Positions 25,834 to 37,907 are shown, numbered from the stretch's first letter. The stretch: 64,000 nucleotides of DNA from Niebla homalea (GCA_019925105.1 JAHGAU010000032.1:620001-684000); one strand, 5' to 3'. Notes: a model not told the origin generated them from the letters alone. Translations and numbers: made by a program.

Positions 25834-26905
25834 TTCACTCAGACCGCTCGTAAATTATTTACGAGCAAGTGAATAAATTCATAAGCGCTTTAAGCGGCCC
25901 CAACTAATAGATAAAAGCCAAAAATAAAAAACGTTTAAAACGGTGAAATAACGGTTTCTAATTTTATAATTTTTTTTTCTTAAGCTATCTTGGCGCTCGG
26001 ATTTAGCCCCCTTTATAAGCCGTAATATTTAACGGCTTTAAAATTAATTATAGATTGGCCGTTTTCTAACTAAAATTTACCTTAGGAACTAATGGTATTA
26101 TTAAAAGGGGGGGGGGGGGGTTATTAGACAGGTCCGCCGGCTCACAGCTGGTAGGGCTAGTTAAAAGGGGTTTATAGAAGACGTAAAGTATAACTATAGA
26201 TTTAATACTTAAATTAAAAGGTAAATTAATTCTTAAGGAACTATAAATTAACTGGACGTTTAACTGGACCTAACCCTATCCTAAATAACCGGTCTTAAAA
26301 GTAGCTTAAGTTATAATAATAACAACTTTAACTCCGGTTATAATTATATATACCTGTATATAAAAGGTTTAAACTCCTAAAGCTTTTAATCTTAAAAGTT
26401 ACCGCTTAAATAGCTATGCTCATCTGCAAATTTGTGAACCAGCATATAAGTACTCCGAGTGTAAGCGAGTAGGTTAAGCAGGTTAAACTTATATCCCCCT
26501 TCGCTTAACCTCCGAGTACTTGTGAGTATCCGGCTTGCTCGTAAGTTTCTTGGATTCTTATAAGTTTTACTTTTTTTTTTATTAATTTAACGTTTTTTAG
26601 TTAAATTACCCCCTTTAACTACCCCCCTTAAGGATAAATTACTAGCTTTAAGGGTAACTTTTATTTAAATTAACTGAATCTGAAATTTATTTTTAAAAAC
26701 GTTGGATATTACGGCTTATAGGGGGGGTAATGGTAATATCTGCTGTTAAGAAAGCTTAAATAAAAAAATTTATAATAAATAAAAACCGTTATTTTACCGT
26801 TTTAAACGTTTTTTATTTTTACTTTTTTTACCCGCTCGGGACCGCTAAAAGCGCTCGTGAGTTTTCCTGGATGCCCGTAAGTGATTTACGAGCGGTCTGA
26901 GTGAA
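25834..26905. mobile_element. 1.07 kb element with about 200 bp terminal inverted repeats and TA target
   Basis: The left arm (25834-26040) and right arm (about 26700-26905) are inverted copies. Both begin TTCACTCAGACCGCTCG and share an AAAACGTTTAAAACGG block and a final ATAAGCCGTAATAT block. Both ends abut a TA dinucleotide (25832-25833 and 26906-26907), consistent with a Tc1/mariner/pogo-type target. No transposase frame is present, so this would be a non-autonomous foldback or MITE-like element. The middle (about 26120-26690) carries an LTR-like fragment and several GC-rich words with intact CA/TG. The arms show little RIP. A TIR element of another superfamily with a longer target duplicate cannot be excluded. 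Confidence 0.65.
26121..26400. repeat. LTR-like fragment related to the Gypsy D LTR
   Basis: Following a run of 14 G, the segment TTATTAGAC...CCGCCGGCT parallels the start of the Gypsy D LTR (TGTTAGAC...CGCTGGCG at 43367). Further words are shared in the same order: ATAGAAGACGTAA and TTAATTCTTAAGGAACT. The right limit is uncertain. It may be a solo LTR of a sister family or a degraded piece inside the TIR element. Confidence 0.45.
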
Positions 26906-27295
26906 TAAATCTATTTTTTTTATTCACTCCATCCAAGCAGGTCGCAGATTTGCTGATGATATCTCCTTCTTTACACTTTAATCCTTAGAAATAAAGGTTA
27001 TATAAATAAATAATAATATTATAAAGAAAACGTTAATATATAAGTAACGTATACGTAAAATTTTTTGAAAATCTATTATTAAAACTTAATAAGAAAAGGG
27101 TAAAAAGAAAAGAACCTATATATATATTTTAAAATACGTATTAAGAACGTTATTAATATATTGGACGTAATAGAATATTTTCCGTTAACGTATAATTAAC
27201 GTAACGTAATAAAGTTTATTAAAAACCCTTTTATAAAATTTAATTAAAAAAATAACAAAAAAATAAGAAAAGAGTCTTAATAATATTAATTAATA
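26906..27295. repeat. Fragment homologous to the 3' internal end of Gypsy D
   Basis: From about 26955 to 27295 the sequence parallels 43712-44030, just inside the LTR of Gypsy D. Shared blocks include a pyrimidine tract plus TTTAATCCTTAG, then AAAAGGGTAAAAAGAAAAGA, then a long TTATTAAAAACC...TTTATAAAA block. The homology continues beyond LINE copy 2 at 33110-33200, showing that this LINE split it. The bases AATATTAATTAATA at 27282-27295 are the LINE target duplicate. Confidence 0.55.
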
Positions 27296-27315
27296 GAAAG
27301 TATAAAGAAAAGGAG

Positions 27316-28940
27316 ATGGCGACGAACAAAGGGACCCCAGAGGTCTAAAACGATGCGTATATACATAGCTCTAGTAATAGTAAGGGAAATATATTAAATG
27401 CGATAAGTAAAAGTGGCATAATAGTTAAAAATAAAGTGGTAAACGGGTAAATAACTTATATTAATAGAAACGGCGACGAGGCGTACGGATAATATAATAA
27501 TAATAAGCCGGATAATACTTAAAATAAGTAAAAGAATTAAGGTTAATAAAATATATATATTAAAGCGCGTAAAATACATAATAATAATATAGAAGTAATA
27601 AGTAAATAAAGGGGTAAAAAAGCCGGTACGGCATTAATAATAAAAGGTATAAACGGAAGGAAAAGGCGGGAAGACCGTAATAAAAATATTATTAAAAGTA
27701 TAGAAAAGGGAAATAAAGTTAATAAGGAAGATAGAACCTTAAGGGATTAAAGGTAAAAGGCGGAGATAATACGTTGCCCGGTAAATAAGGGTAAAAGGGT
27801 GGTAAAGGAAGCGGTAAAGGCCTTAAAAGGACTTTTTATAATAAAATAAAAGGATATTATATTAAAAACCTAGCCGATACTATAAATTAAATTAAAAAAC
27901 ATAAGGGACTTTTATATAAAAATAGGGATAAAGTTAAAAAAAAACGGAGTATTTACGGGGCTTTTAAAGGGTAAGAATAAAAACGTTAATAAAGGATAAA
28001 GAAGGCGGTTTAAAATTAAGGGTATAAAATAAAAATATAAAGGCAATAATTTTTTAAGTAAAAAAAAGTTAAGTAATGAAAATAATAAAAAAAATACCCG
28101 CGGTAAAAAATAAAAAGATAACAGAAAAGAAAGTAGCCGTATTAAAAAAAATAAAAATAATAATAATCTGTTTGTTTAATAATAAGGAGAAAAACATAAC
28201 TACGGAAGTAAATCCGTTATAGTTAATAAAGGCTTTTAAAATAATAACGGAACTATTAATAAAATAAATTATTACGGTACATAAATTATAAAGTAAAAAT
28301 ATCTTCCTTAATATAACGTTATTAAAAATAAAAGAAAACTTAAAAAGATTTAAAATTTATATTAATAAAAGAAAATATAAATCGGTTGAGGTTTTAAGGT
28401 AATTATTTACCATTATAATAAATAAAATATATTTATTACGTTTTATAAAAATTAAAAAAGAAATTACGTTAAAGAATATAAAAAAAGAAAATACGGTTTT
28501 TTACTTAAAACTTAAGATCGTTAATTATAAACTTCCTCCGGTAACGAAAAGACTTAATTCCTTAAAACGTATAAAAAGGTATTTTACCGTTATATTAAAC
28601 GTAATATTAATAAAGATATATAATGATATCTTAAATAAAAAGATTATTAAAAGGGGATTTTTTAAAATAATTTAATTATAAAATAAAGTAATAAATATTT
28701 ATTAATATTTCAAATATTAAGGTTATAAATATATTATTATAAAACATTTTAATATTATAAAATATACGGTTGATATTAAAGGTTATAATACTTATAAGTA
28801 TATAAAGTTAATAATTAAAAAACTTATAAAAAACGTATTTAAGTACGTTACGTATAATAAAGAAAAATATTTAATATAAGATTTTAAATATATAATAAAA
28901 GCTAAAAAGATTAAACGTAAAAAAACCCGGATAACTATAA
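27316..28940 (+). pseudogene. LINE copy 2 ORF1 (gag-like, zinc knuckle)
   Basis: The ATG at 27316 opens MATNKGTPEV, followed by a TAA where copies imply Gln, then NDAYIHSSSNSKGN, a Ser/Asn-rich N-terminus. The start is supported by copies 3 (33277) and 5 (62673), and by copy 4, where it has become ATA (45379). The middle is basic and Ala/Glu/Lys-rich. About 28500-28700 corresponds to an RNA-binding region (FYLKLKIVNYKLPP...KRYF). At about 28715-28880 three Cys/His clusters appear with Tyr replacing Cys, for example YKYIIIKHFNIIKY and GYNTYKYIK, matching the CCHC knuckles of Tad-type ORF1. In such elements the product coats the RNA. The exact ORF1 stop is unknown. Confidence 0.75.
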
Positions 28941-28959
28941 TAATTTAACGGTATAATAT

Positions 28960-31900
28960 ATATAGAATTAATTTAATAAGTTAATTAAAAATAACCTTAA
29001 AATATAAATTTAATTAATTAAATAATAAAGGATAAATAACGGTAATAAATAAAATAAAGAAAAACAAGCTCTTTATAATCCCGACCTTAAGGGCCGACCG
29101 TTTTATATCTTTAATAATAACCGGAAAGGTATTAAGTTAAAAAACGTTTAACTTTAATAAAAAGTCCGTAACTTAAACGGATATAAATAAAAAACCCTTT
29201 ATAAAGGTTAATATATAATATATTAATGCTTTTAAAAATAATATAATATAACGTTTATAATAAAGAAATTAAAGTAATAATATTAATGTTTAAGTTTAAA
29301 GAAATTAAAAACGTTAATATTATAATAATATAAAAATTATTATATAACCTATATATATATTTATTTATTAACCCGGAAAAAGGGTTTTATTTAACCTTTA
29401 AAAAAGATAAAATAAATAAATTATATTTCTTTATAAATAAATAACTTAACGTAAATAATTAAAATATTACTTATTACGGTAAAAACCTTTATATACTCCG
29501 TATTATAAAAGAAAAGGACTTAAAGGGCGACTTTAATATTTATAACGTATATAACTTATTACCGGTTAATAAAGAAAAACCGTTTACGATACCGTTACTT
29601 AAAGAAATCTTAATTATTTTAAATAAATATGTATTATTTAAAAACTTTAATTTATATTACTATATATAGAATAAAAAATGTATAATAAATTACGTTAAAT
29701 TAAACGATTTATTAATAATTATTATTTAAGTTTATTTTTTATTATTAATATTATAAAAATTATTATATAAAAAAGTTATAGGTTTAAAACGATAATTAAT
29801 TTAACTTTTAATATAGAAAAGGTTATTAACGTAATTATAATATATAAATTATAAAAGGAGTGAAAATATAATTTAAATTATATATTAATATAAATAACTT
29901 TAAATTAAACCGTTAATATAACCTTATTATTACCGGTAAAAAAAACGTAGAAAATAATTAAAATAATAAAGGTTTATAAGAAAGTAAAAAAAACGGTAAT
30001 ATAATTTATAGATTTCCTTTAATTAAATAATAAAGACCGGATTAATTTTTTTATAAAGTAAAAAATAAAGGCATTAAATAAAATAATTAATAAAATAATC
30101 TTAATAATAAAGCCCTTTTAGAGAATTAAAATTTATTAAAATAAAAAATATATAATTATAACCGTAAAAACGAAAAAATTAATAAAATAAGCTTTTAAAT
30201 ATAAAAAGTAGGAAATACTTAATTAATTAAGGGTTACTTAAGAAGAAAAAGAAAAGATTATTAAAAAGATTAAGTAAATATACTTTTAATTTATAGTATA
30301 TAATTTAATAATTTTATTTTATAATATTTAAAAGCTAATAAAATATAATAAGGAATAAAGTAAAAAACCAAAGTTTATTTTTAAATTTCCGTTTTTAAAA
30401 AACTTAATAATATATTAATTAATACCTTTCACGGTAAAATTAAAACTTTTAAAAGAATATTTTTCCTTTTTCCGTTAAAAATTAATTTAAATAATATCGA
30501 TAACGTTATATATTTTAACCCCGTATTAATAAATAAAATAATAATATAAAATATAATAATTAAAGCGATTAATAAATTAAAAAAAAATAAAACCTTAAAA
30601 CAAAATAAAATCCTTAATAAATTCTTATTAATAATAATATTATTATTTAAAAAAGTCTTTATTTTTTTTAAGTATATTTTAACGTTAATTATTATTTATA
30701 TAAGTTTAAAAAAAATAAAAACGATTATCTTTAAGAAGTTTATTAAGCCGGATTATTTTAAGGTAAATTCTTATAAACTTATTATACTCTTTTATACGTT
30801 AAAAAAGGTTTTAAAAACGGTAATAATAAAAATCCTTAATAATTATATAAAGAAATACGGACTTCTCCCCGATTAATAAATAAGAATAAAAAGAAATCGG
30901 TTAATAAAAATAACCCTTAAAAAATTAATTAACGGTATATATATGGTATAAGGTTACGGGAAGAAGTATATTATAAGTCTTCTTTTCTTAATATTATAAA
31001 TATTTTTAATAAAATAAATTATTAAAGATTATTATATAACTTAAAAAAAAAAAGGGATATTACCCTTCTTAATTAAATAAATAAAAAGTTTCTTAAATAA
31101 CCGAGCTATATCGATTAATTTAGGATAAAAATAAGCTTAATAAAGCCCGTTATAATAAGGATTCTTTAAAGATTTTTTTTTATATTATTTTTATTTTTTA
31201 ATGATTTATTAATTAAAGAGCTTATTAAGTTAAAATAGAAATTTTAAGTTAAAAACTTTATTAATAACGTTTACCTTTTAACTTATAATACCTTTATACG
31301 TATAAATTATCTGGAATTAAAATAAGCTTATAAAGTTTATTTTTAATAAATAAAAATTTACGGGGTTTAATTTACACTATATAAATATAAGTTTATCTAT
31401 ATAATTAAAAGCTTAAAGCTATATAATATAATAATTATAATAAACTTAAATAAAATTACGGTAAAACCGGATATTAATATTAAAGTTTTTAACCTTTAAA
31501 TAAATAAAAAGTTTAATTAAAAGGATTATATAAAAAAGGTTTAAAAGAAAATAACCTTATAGGAAAAAAGCCTTATTTATCTTATTATATTAATATAAAA
31601 AGTTATATTATAAAAGGCCCGGCTTATTTATTAGGCCGTAATAAAGTTAATTATAATGTATATTATAGCTATTTAATATATATTTAAGGGTATTCCGGGA
31701 TATAAGAAGGAGCTTATTTAAATATTATAAAAAGTCCAGAATTAATATATAAAAGTAATTAATAATATTTATAAAATAACCCTTATCCCGGTATTAAAGT
31801 TTAAGGTTTTTATACCGTTAATTAAGGTTTTATTAAATTAAATAATCGCTTAAATAAAATTCAAAAAACATATATATATAATTACGATAATAGGAAACGG

Positions 31901-32620
31901 GCGGATTTATTAAAATCTTAATAAGTTTTAAGTTAAAGGGAATAAATTAAAGATATTTATCCTTTTTCCTATTAAGATAAAATCAGAATAAATTAAGAAA
32001 AAAGTTAATTTTATTAGTATCCCGGAGGTTAATTTAAACGTATATAAACTCCCGTTAAATATAAAAAAGATTAAAATTAAAAAGATTTAAAAAGTAAAAA
32101 TTATAGCGATTACCTTATAAATTATAATAAAATAAACTAAATATTAATAAAAATATAAAGACTTTATATTTTAAAATTATTATTATTTAATTTTTAACAA
32201 TAAAAAGATTATTAATAAATATTTCGGTTATTATAATATTATAAAAAAAAGTAATAACATATTAACGATTTAATTCCGGACGGATAAGAACGGTTTAATT
32301 TACTTCTTATTTATTATATATATTAAAGGTTAAATAAATACCGGATATAAATATAAATAAAGAAAGTAAAACGCCGTATATATCCTTATTTTTTTTTTTT
32401 TATTTACGGAAATTAAATTAAAACTTATCGTAAAAATTAATATTTATAATTACCGTTAAATGTTATTTATAAAGTAAAATATCCGGGTAATTATTAAATT
32501 TATAATATTTACCGGATTATTATTATAATTTAATTTTATTATAAAAATAAATAAAATTATTAAAGATTTTACGGAAAAAACCCATTAATAATTAAAAAAA
32601 AAAGAAACGGAAACCGGTTA
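28960..32620 (+). pseudogene. LINE copy 2 ORF2 (endonuclease, reverse transcriptase, C-terminal domain)
   Basis: The endonuclease region at about 29270-29700 reads FKFKEIKNVNIIIIQKLL (family: DVIAIQEP) and KNFNLYYYI near 29640-29665 (family: GDFNLHH-x-W). The RT begins near 30400. Its KPDYFKVNSYKLIILFYTL at about 30745-30800 is the SYRPI-x-LLNTLGK block, and the catalytic box at 31257-31271 reads FINNV for F-x-DDV, so both metal-binding Asp are lost. NYLELK, then KYKFIYIIKS, corresponds to the C-x-x-LE ... KYELIHF region after the catalytic box. The last part, about 31850-32600, is basic with Tyr-for-Cys/His changes. An RNase H domain is usual for the Tad clade but I could not prove one here. 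Confidence 0.78.
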
Positions 32621-33110
32621 TATTAATTATATAAACCGGAAAGTATCTTTTATAACTAGAAGGATATAATAATAAACGTTTATTAAAAGTCTTTAAAAGA
32701 GTTAACGGCGATAATAATATAAAAAAATATATATTAAATACGTAAATATTAATAAAAATATTTAAAAGCGCTACGTAAAATTAAGGCAATATAAATATAT
32801 AAAAGAACGGAAAAATAACGAATTTAAAGATAGCCTTTATAAGAATATAATTATAATATTATGGATTTTCTTAAGGAAATTAAAATACAGGAAGTATACA
32901 AATAAATTACTATTTTTTAAATAGCCGTTAATATCCTTTACCTTAAAAAATAAAGGGTAAAGGTTTAATAAACGCCGGTTCTTGGTTTAACGTTATAAGT
33001 ATTAGGTTTTTACGGTTATTAATAAGGTTAAAAGGCCGCATATTAAGGAACGCCGGAATTAACTTAATTAATTAGATCCGTAGTATAAATTAATCAATCA
33101 ATCAATCAAT

Positions 33111-33270
33111 ATTAATTAATAATTAAATCGTTACCTAAAAACTCAATTATTAATTTATTATAGCGTAATAATAGTTAAGTAATAAAAGGTTTATTATTAT
33201 TTTGAACTTTTTCTTTTTCTTTTTCTAATAAATAGATTATACGTAAGAACGATATTAAATATTTGGACTA
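33111..33270. repeat. Right-hand continuation of the Gypsy D-like fragment
   Basis: After the LINE copy 2 tail the sequence resumes the homology to 43990-44070 (ATTAATTAATAATTA, then ATTAATTTATTA). It then carries a CT-rich tract (about 33202-33226) and runs to the 5' end of LINE copy 3. No gene is visible. Confidence 0.5.
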
Positions 33271-34808
33271 AAGGAGATGGCGACGAACGAAGGGACCTTA
33301 AAGGTTTAAGATAATATATATATATAGAGCTTAAATAATAATAAGGCGAGTGTTTTAAATATAATAAATTTAAATAACGTGATAGTTAAGATTAAAAGGG
33401 TAAAAGGGTAAACAGCTTATATTAACGGAAACGGGGACGAATCGTATAAACGACGTAATAACGATAAAATAAAAAGCGCTTTTTTTAATAAAAGATTTAT
33501 AAATAATAAGATATACATAAAAAAACACGTAAAATACGTAAAAATAATACGGTAATGATTAATAAATAAAGGGTAGAAAAAACCGGGGTAATACTTATAA
33601 TAAAATAATAAAAGACGAGCGGGCGTAAAATAATATTAATAATAAGGTTATTAAAGGTATATAAAGTAATATTAAAATAGTTAAAAAGAATAAATTATTA
33701 TATAACGAAAAGTAAATTATAAAAGGGAGAATATAATAAATTTATAAAGAAAACGTAATAAAGGAAAAAGTGGTAAAAACCTTAAAGGGCCTCCTTATAA
33801 TAAAATAAAAAAATATTATATTAAAAACCTAATCAATATTATAAATAAAATTACGGAATATAAAAGATTTCTATATAAAGGTAAACGTAAAACTAAAAGA
33901 GCTAAAGCGGCTACGTAAGATATATAAAGTAATAATAAAAAAATTAATAAACAGGGAGAAAGGGAATTAAAGGAACCTTATATAAAGCGAAGGAGTAATA
34001 ATAAAAACTTTATAAAGAAAAAAAAAACCTAAATAATAAAGGCCGTAAAGGCGGTATTTATAATAACGACGATAAGGATTAAGGAAAAAATAACGGTATT
34101 AAAGAAGGCGAGGATAATAATAATCCGACTATTAAATAATAAGGAGAAAAACGCGGTTATAAATATAAATCCTTTATAATTAATAAAGGTATTTAAAATA
34201 ACTAAAAAACCACTTATAAAATAAATTATTATAATATATAAACTATAAAGTAAAAATATCCTTCTTAATACGGTATCCTTAAAGGCGAAAAAAGGGTTAA
34301 AGAATTTTAAAAAATAAACCGGTAAAAAAAGTTTAAAACGGTAAAAGTATTAAAATAATTATCTCCTATTATAATAAATAAGATATACTTAAGGCGGTTC
34401 TTAAATACGGAAGAGAAGTTTACCTTAAAACGTATAAAAAAAAGAATACGGTTTTTTACCCCGGATTAGAAATTATTAACTTTAAGCTCCCCCCATAATA
34501 AAAAGGTTAAATACCTTAAATTACGTAAAACGATACTCTACAATTATTTTAAGGGTAACGTTAATAAGGATATATAATAACGATTTTAATAAAAAAGATA
34601 ATTAAAAGTAAATCCCTTAAATTAATAAGACCTTAAAATAAAACGGTAAATATTTATTAATACTTTAAGTATTAAAAAAATAAATAGATTATTTTAAAGT
34701 ACTTAAATAACATTAAATATATATTATATACCGGAGAATATAATATTTATAAATATATAAACTTAATAATAAAAAACTTAATAAAAAACGTACTTAAATA
34801 TATAATAT

Positions 34809-34964
34809 TGTTGGTGTATGGACCAAAAAGTGTGATAATGTATGAATCATGATTCTACCTGAATGCAGATGGGATCCTAAGGATCATCTGTCCTCTACGT
34901 ACAAAGAGTGTCCTACACCTATGAATGCTCCCTGGTATCCCCCATGCTATGTATGTACATAACA
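34809..34964. mobile_element. 156 bp solo LTR-like insert, not RIP-mutated
   Basis: The ends are TGTTGGTG and ACATAACA (TG...CA, with an imperfect terminal inverted repeat TGTTG/TAACA). The 5 bp duplication AATAT flanks it (34804-34808 and 34965-34969). LINE copy 2 lacks it at the corresponding place. CA and TG are frequent, in sharp contrast to the surrounding LINE. It is not obviously the same family as the insert at 212-394. There is no coding capacity. Confidence 0.7.
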
Positions 34965-35954
34965 AATATATAATAAAAATAATTCGTTAATATAAAACTT
35001 ATAATACTTAATAAGGGTTAAGGAGATTAAACGTAAAAAAATTAAAATAACAATTAAAATTTAATATTATAATTTATATAAATTTAAACCGATAAAGTAA
35101 TTAAAACCCGTTCTTAAACGTAAATAAAATTAATTTAATAAAAAAAAATAAAAGGCAATAACGGATAATAGAAAAAAAAGGGGAAGCTTACCGCGATATT
35201 AGCCTTTAAGTCCGGCTGCCTTAAGATAATAATAATAGTTATAAAAAAGTTAAGGTAAAAAATATTTAATTTTAATAAAAAATTATTAATTTAAATAAAT
35301 ATAAATAAAAAGGCCTTAACGGAAGTTAATATATAATTCATTAACGCGTTTAAGGATAATATAATATATTATATAAAAAATAACAATTAAAATAATATTA
35401 TTAATATTCAAATTTAAAGAAGTAAAAAACATTAATATTATAGTAATATAAAAGCCATTGAAGAATTTATTTATAGATTCTTTAATTAATTTAAGTGAAA
35501 AACTTTACTTAACGTTTAAAGGAAATAAAATAACCCGGATATATTTCTTTATAAGTAAAAGATTAAATATAGATAGTTAAAACGTTATTTATTATAATAA
35601 GAATTTATATACGTTCCTTATTATATAATAAAGGAATATAGAAAATAATTTAAATATTTATAATATATATAATTTACGGTGAATTATTAGGATAAAACCT
35701 TTTACGTTACCGTTACTTAAAGATATCCTGGTAATACCCGGTAAATATAAAGAAACTTTAACTTTTATTATAATAAATAAAACGAGGAAAAGCATATAAT
35801 TAATTATATTAAATCAGAAAAATTATTAATAATTATTATAATATATAACTTATTATTATTGATATTATAAGGGATTTTAACGTAAAAAAATTACGGGTTA
35901 AAAATAATAATCAATTTAACGTTTAATATAGAAAAGATCGTTAATATAATAATA

Positions 35955-36680
35955 ATGTTGATTGATTGATTTGTTTCTATACGAGTCTAGCTATTTGCTA
36001 ATTTCGGGGTTCCGTAATGCTGGTAATTTGGCTACGATTTTCTTAATATTTATACTTATTTTAAACTTATTACTTCAATTTTAAAAGGGAAGAGGAAACT
36101 ATAACCGGTTAACTTAAACTTAACTTACCTTAAAGGCTAACCCGATTTAAATGAAAACCTTTCCCCCGCAATTATTTACCTTAATATTACGATTAAGTTT
36201 TTACGTTAATCCGATAAAGATTAATAAATACCTTAAATTTTTAATTTATTATCTCCGTCGGGAATTTATTATTATTATTATAGTCCGTAATAAGGACTTA
36301 ATAGCCTTATTAAGCTTAATCAAGGGGAAACGGCCTTAATTATATAACTTTATTACTCTTAACGCCCGGACTTCGCTTTAAATATTTTACTATTATAAAA
36401 ATTTTTGGATTAACCATATTCAATTTTAACTTTAACTTTTTAGCGTTAAATCCCCATAATCCCTTTTTATAGGCCTTATATAGTAATTAAGCTTATTTAA
36501 GGTTAATTATAGGTATTAATAAATCGCCAGATATTTATTATTATTCTATTTATATTAATTACGTAACTTACCGGATAAGGTTTAAAGGCTCTTAGTGAAA
36601 TCATCCCCCACCCTTAAAATATTTAATTATTTTATAGTTTATCTTCCGTACGTAAAAATGCCATTTCGCCGCGCTCGCTT
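35955..36680 (-). mobile_element. SINE-like element, copy 2 (inverted)
   Basis: The reverse complement aligns end to end with 18303-19037: a head with GCGAGCGCGGCGAAATGGCAT, and a tail CTAGACTCGTATAGAAAC plus AATCAATCAATC. It is flanked by the 10 bp duplication TATAATAATA (35945-35954 and 36681-36690) and sits in ORF2 of LINE copy 3. Its 3' end is less mutated than that of copy 1 (GCATTACGGAACCCCGAAATTAGC), which strengthens the match to the LINE end. The long plus-strand frame at 36151-36339 is an antisense accident. Confidence 0.75.
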
Positions 36681-37657
36681 TATAATAATATAATATAAAT
36701 TATGAAAAGACTTAAAATATAACTTAGATTATATATTAATATAAATATTCCTAAATTAATTAGTTAACGTAATATTATTAACCTTAATAAGGAGAACGTA
36801 AAAAGCGGTTAAAAAACGGAGATATATATAAAGGCGGAGGAAACAGTAATATGGTTAACGGAATTTCCTTATTTTAATAATAAGGATTAAATCGATTTCT
36901 TAATAAAACCGGTAATAAAACGTTAAATAAAGTAATCAACGCGATAATTTTAACAATAAAACCATTTTAAAGAGTTAAAATTTATTAAAATGAAAGATAT
37001 ATAATAATACTTATGAAGGTAAAAATATTAGTTAAATAAACTATTAAGTATAAGAATTAAGAAACGCTTATATAATTAAAAAAAGCTTAAAAAAAAAGAA
37101 AAAGTTATTAAGAAAATTAAATAAATATACTTCTGATTAATAATTTATAATTTAACCCTCTCCCCCTGTAGAGTATAGAAGTTAACGAAGTATATAAGGA
37201 ATTAAGCGGAAAATTAAAACTTATCCTTAAATTCCCGTTTTTTAAAAACTTAATAATATAATAATTAATACCTTTGACGGTAGAATTAAGGCTTTTAAAG
37301 GGGCTTTCTTTCCTCCTTTATTAAACGTAAATTTCACGGATATTAAGGGTATTATATACCTTATTCCGATAACTATTAATAGGGAAGTAACTTAAGAAAT
37401 AATAATTAAAATAATTAATAAGCTTAAAAAGGATAAAGCCTTTAAATTCAATAAGATCCCGAATAAATTTTTATTAATAATAATATTATTATTTAAGAAA
37501 ACTTTTATTTATTTATTTTAAGTATACCTTAATACTAATTATTACCTTTATAAATTTAAGGAAGCTAAAACAGTTATCCTTAAAAAGCTAATAAAGTTAG
37601 ATTATTCAAAAATAAAGGTATATAAATTAATTATACTCTTTTATACGTTAAAAAAAG

Positions 37658-37907
37658 CAGAAAAGATAAGAAGGGATAAAAGAGCAAAAGTGATGAAATA
37701 GCAGGTAGCAATGGAGTGCAATCGAAGATAGGCCGCAGCCCCTATATAAGTTAATAAGGTATAAGTCTTTTATTATAATAATCCGTTATACCTTTTTTTT
37801 TAAAGTATATATAAATTGATTTTATCCTTAATTAACCCTTTTAATCTTTCTATTCCTTTATATATTTATCCGTAAATTTAATATCTTTTATATTTCCCCC
37901 CTTTTTA
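37658..37907 (-). repeat. 3' LTR of Gypsy A3
   Basis: This 250 bp LTR aligns to the A1 LTRs. The outer end (37658-37745, starting CAGAAAAGATAAG) keeps many CA and TG, whereas the inner part is RIP-mutated. Confidence 0.83.

Larger units (their letters stand above)
27296..33110 (+). mobile_element. LINE copy 2: full-length Tad1-type non-LTR retrotransposon
   Basis: This is the reference copy for the window, about 5.8 kb, flanked by the 14 bp duplication AATATTAATTAATA (27282-27295 and about 33107-33120, overlapping the tail). It has a start ATG at 27316, ORF1 with zinc knuckles, ORF2 with endonuclease, RT and a C-terminal domain, and a 3' end with CCGGAATTAAC, TTAGATCCGTAG and an (AATC)n tail at about 33089-33110. 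The gene order and short-repeat tail fit the fungal Tad1 clade. Copies 1, 3, 4 and 5 align with it. All frames are broken by RIP-type stops. Confidence 0.9.
33271..37657 (+). mobile_element. LINE copy 3: 5' three quarters, cut by Gypsy A3
   Basis: It starts with AAGGAGATGGCGACGAAC (ATG at 33277) and aligns with LINE copy 2 up to the RT. It carries a 156 bp solo-LTR-like insert (34809-34964) in the zinc-knuckle region and an inverted SINE-like element (35955-36680) after the endonuclease. RT is readable to KLIILFYTLKKA at about 37625-37657, where the inner sequence is interrupted by the LTR of Gypsy A3. The missing 3' part should lie beyond the right end of the window, after A3. The copy is RIP-mutated, with stops in every frame. 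Confidence 0.85.

Noticed and set aside
26950..26985. FADD-like reverse transcriptase catalytic motif (RRFADDISFF)
   Set aside because: The preceding residues lack the SP-x-LF-x-x-Y block expected at fixed spacing, and the same DNA aligns better with the non-coding end of Gypsy D.
27394..27579. Minus-strand 61-codon frame
   Set aside because: It is antisense to the N-terminal part of LINE copy 2 ORF1.
33089..33110. CRISPR-like or satellite repeat from the AATC arrays
   Set aside because: They are simple 4 bp tails at the 3' ends of LINE and SINE copies, without spacers.
36151..36339. Plus-strand 62-codon frame beginning MKTFPPQ
   Set aside because: It lies in the inverted SINE-like element and is not conserved in copy 1 at 18303-19037. 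It is chance.
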